DNA from: Candidatus Aminicenantota bacterium
GTDB taxonomy: Bacteria; Acidobacteriota; Aminicenantia; S016-38
Length of the DNA: 13,863 nt
Assembly (NCBI GenBank): GCA_027062035.1
Contig: JAMOUL010000068.1
Coordinates: 1-13,863, forward strand
Direction: 5' to 3'
A program made the translations under genes and the position numbers. The notes below the pieces were generated by a model. The model made no database searches and had not been told where the DNA came from. It worked only from the letters and a program-made list of their open reading frames with translations. Within the stretch, counting starts at the first letter, position 1. Every line of letters begins with the position of its first letter. Of the stretch, positions 13,619 to 13,863 are shown one piece after another.

Positions 13619-13863
13619 CTAAAAATACAACTTCACGCTCGATCCCACAATTCGTGGGAGCGCCCAGTAAGAATTTCTGGAAGCGTAAAGAAGAGAAAAC
13701 TGTACATCCAGATTTTCTTCCACCGAATAGGAAAGGGATGCCATAACTATTTTCCCTTCCGGTTTTGTATAAACACCTGTAAGGTTGAGTTTCAAAAGGG
13801 GACTTATTTCATAGGAGGAATAAAGGGTAAAAAGTTTTATCTCCGGGAAAAGTGTTCCACGAC
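13619..13863 (-). CDS. Outer-membrane beta-barrel protein, C-terminal part only
   Basis: The reading frame is open from the right window edge to the TAG at 13621-13619 and gives the last 80 residues of a larger protein. It shows amphipathic strands (EIKLFTLYSSYEIS, LKLNLTGVYT, KIVMASLSYSV, LDVQFSLLYAS) with charged turns and ends in SVKLYF. A terminal Phe after alternating hydrophobic residues is the signal recognised by the BAM machinery in outer-membrane barrels. The family cannot be named from this fragment; the start lies beyond the window. It converges with the small barrel gene and might be functionally paired with it. Confidence 0.7.
   Translation of the reverse strand, partial: RGTLFPEIKLFTLYSSYEISPLLKLNLTGVYTKPEGKIVMASLSYSVEENLDVQFSLLYASRNSYWALPRIVGSSVKLYF

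Noticed and set aside
1..13863. Mobile elements, CRISPR arrays, tRNA or rRNA genes.
   Set aside because: No transposase-like protein, regular spaced repeats, RNA gene signatures or long terminal inverted repeats were seen; nearly all sequence is explained by the listed genes.

Overview
The window looks like a chromosomal segment from a diderm (Gram-negative-type) bacterium. It encodes two outer-membrane beta-barrel proteins, a membrane-anchored PpiD-like chaperone, a TatA subunit and several exported proteins. Genes are packed almost without spacers. Arginine is mostly AGG/AGA, ATA is common for isoleucine, proteins are rich in Lys and Glu, and the coding strand of the main operon is strikingly purine-rich. 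These traits lean towards a thermophilic or uncultured deep lineage, but the sequence alone does not fix the phylum. There are no rRNA, tRNA, CRISPR, transposase or phage genes, and no gene-free stretch longer than about 100 bases.

Layout: nine minus-strand genes fill 65 to 13061 and are probably one operon, read from right to left. The order is a membrane-anchored coiled-coil protein with a LysM-like segment, a 51-residue TatA, a ROK sugar kinase, LepA/EF4, an S55 (SpoIVB-like) peptidase-domain protein, a secreted seven-bladed beta-propeller protein, a PpiD/SurA-like chaperone, an OPT-family peptide transporter, and an M24 Xaa-Pro-type peptidase. Junctions are 4-nt overlaps (ATGA) or gaps of a few bases; the widest internal gap is 30 nt. 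A promoter with a clear ribosome site lies in front of the first gene. A strand-specific hairpin overlaps the last stop codon.

To the right, a divergent plus-strand gene (13160 to 13600) encodes a small OmpX-sized barrel. Its promoter is back to back with the operon promoter, and its -10 is so close to the GTG start that the mRNA may be leaderless. It converges with the 3' end of a second outer-membrane barrel gene (minus strand, cut by the window edge).

How the genes may work together (inference): most products act in or across the envelope. TatA exports proteins, the PpiD-like protein assists folding, the S55 and propeller proteins act outside the inner membrane, and OPT plus M24 import and degrade peptides. 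A module linking envelope protein handling to peptide salvage is a reasonable hypothesis. The most unusual points are the reversed order of the Ser and His motifs in the S55 protein, the back-to-back promoters with a tandem repeat, and the small tatA gene tucked between larger ones.
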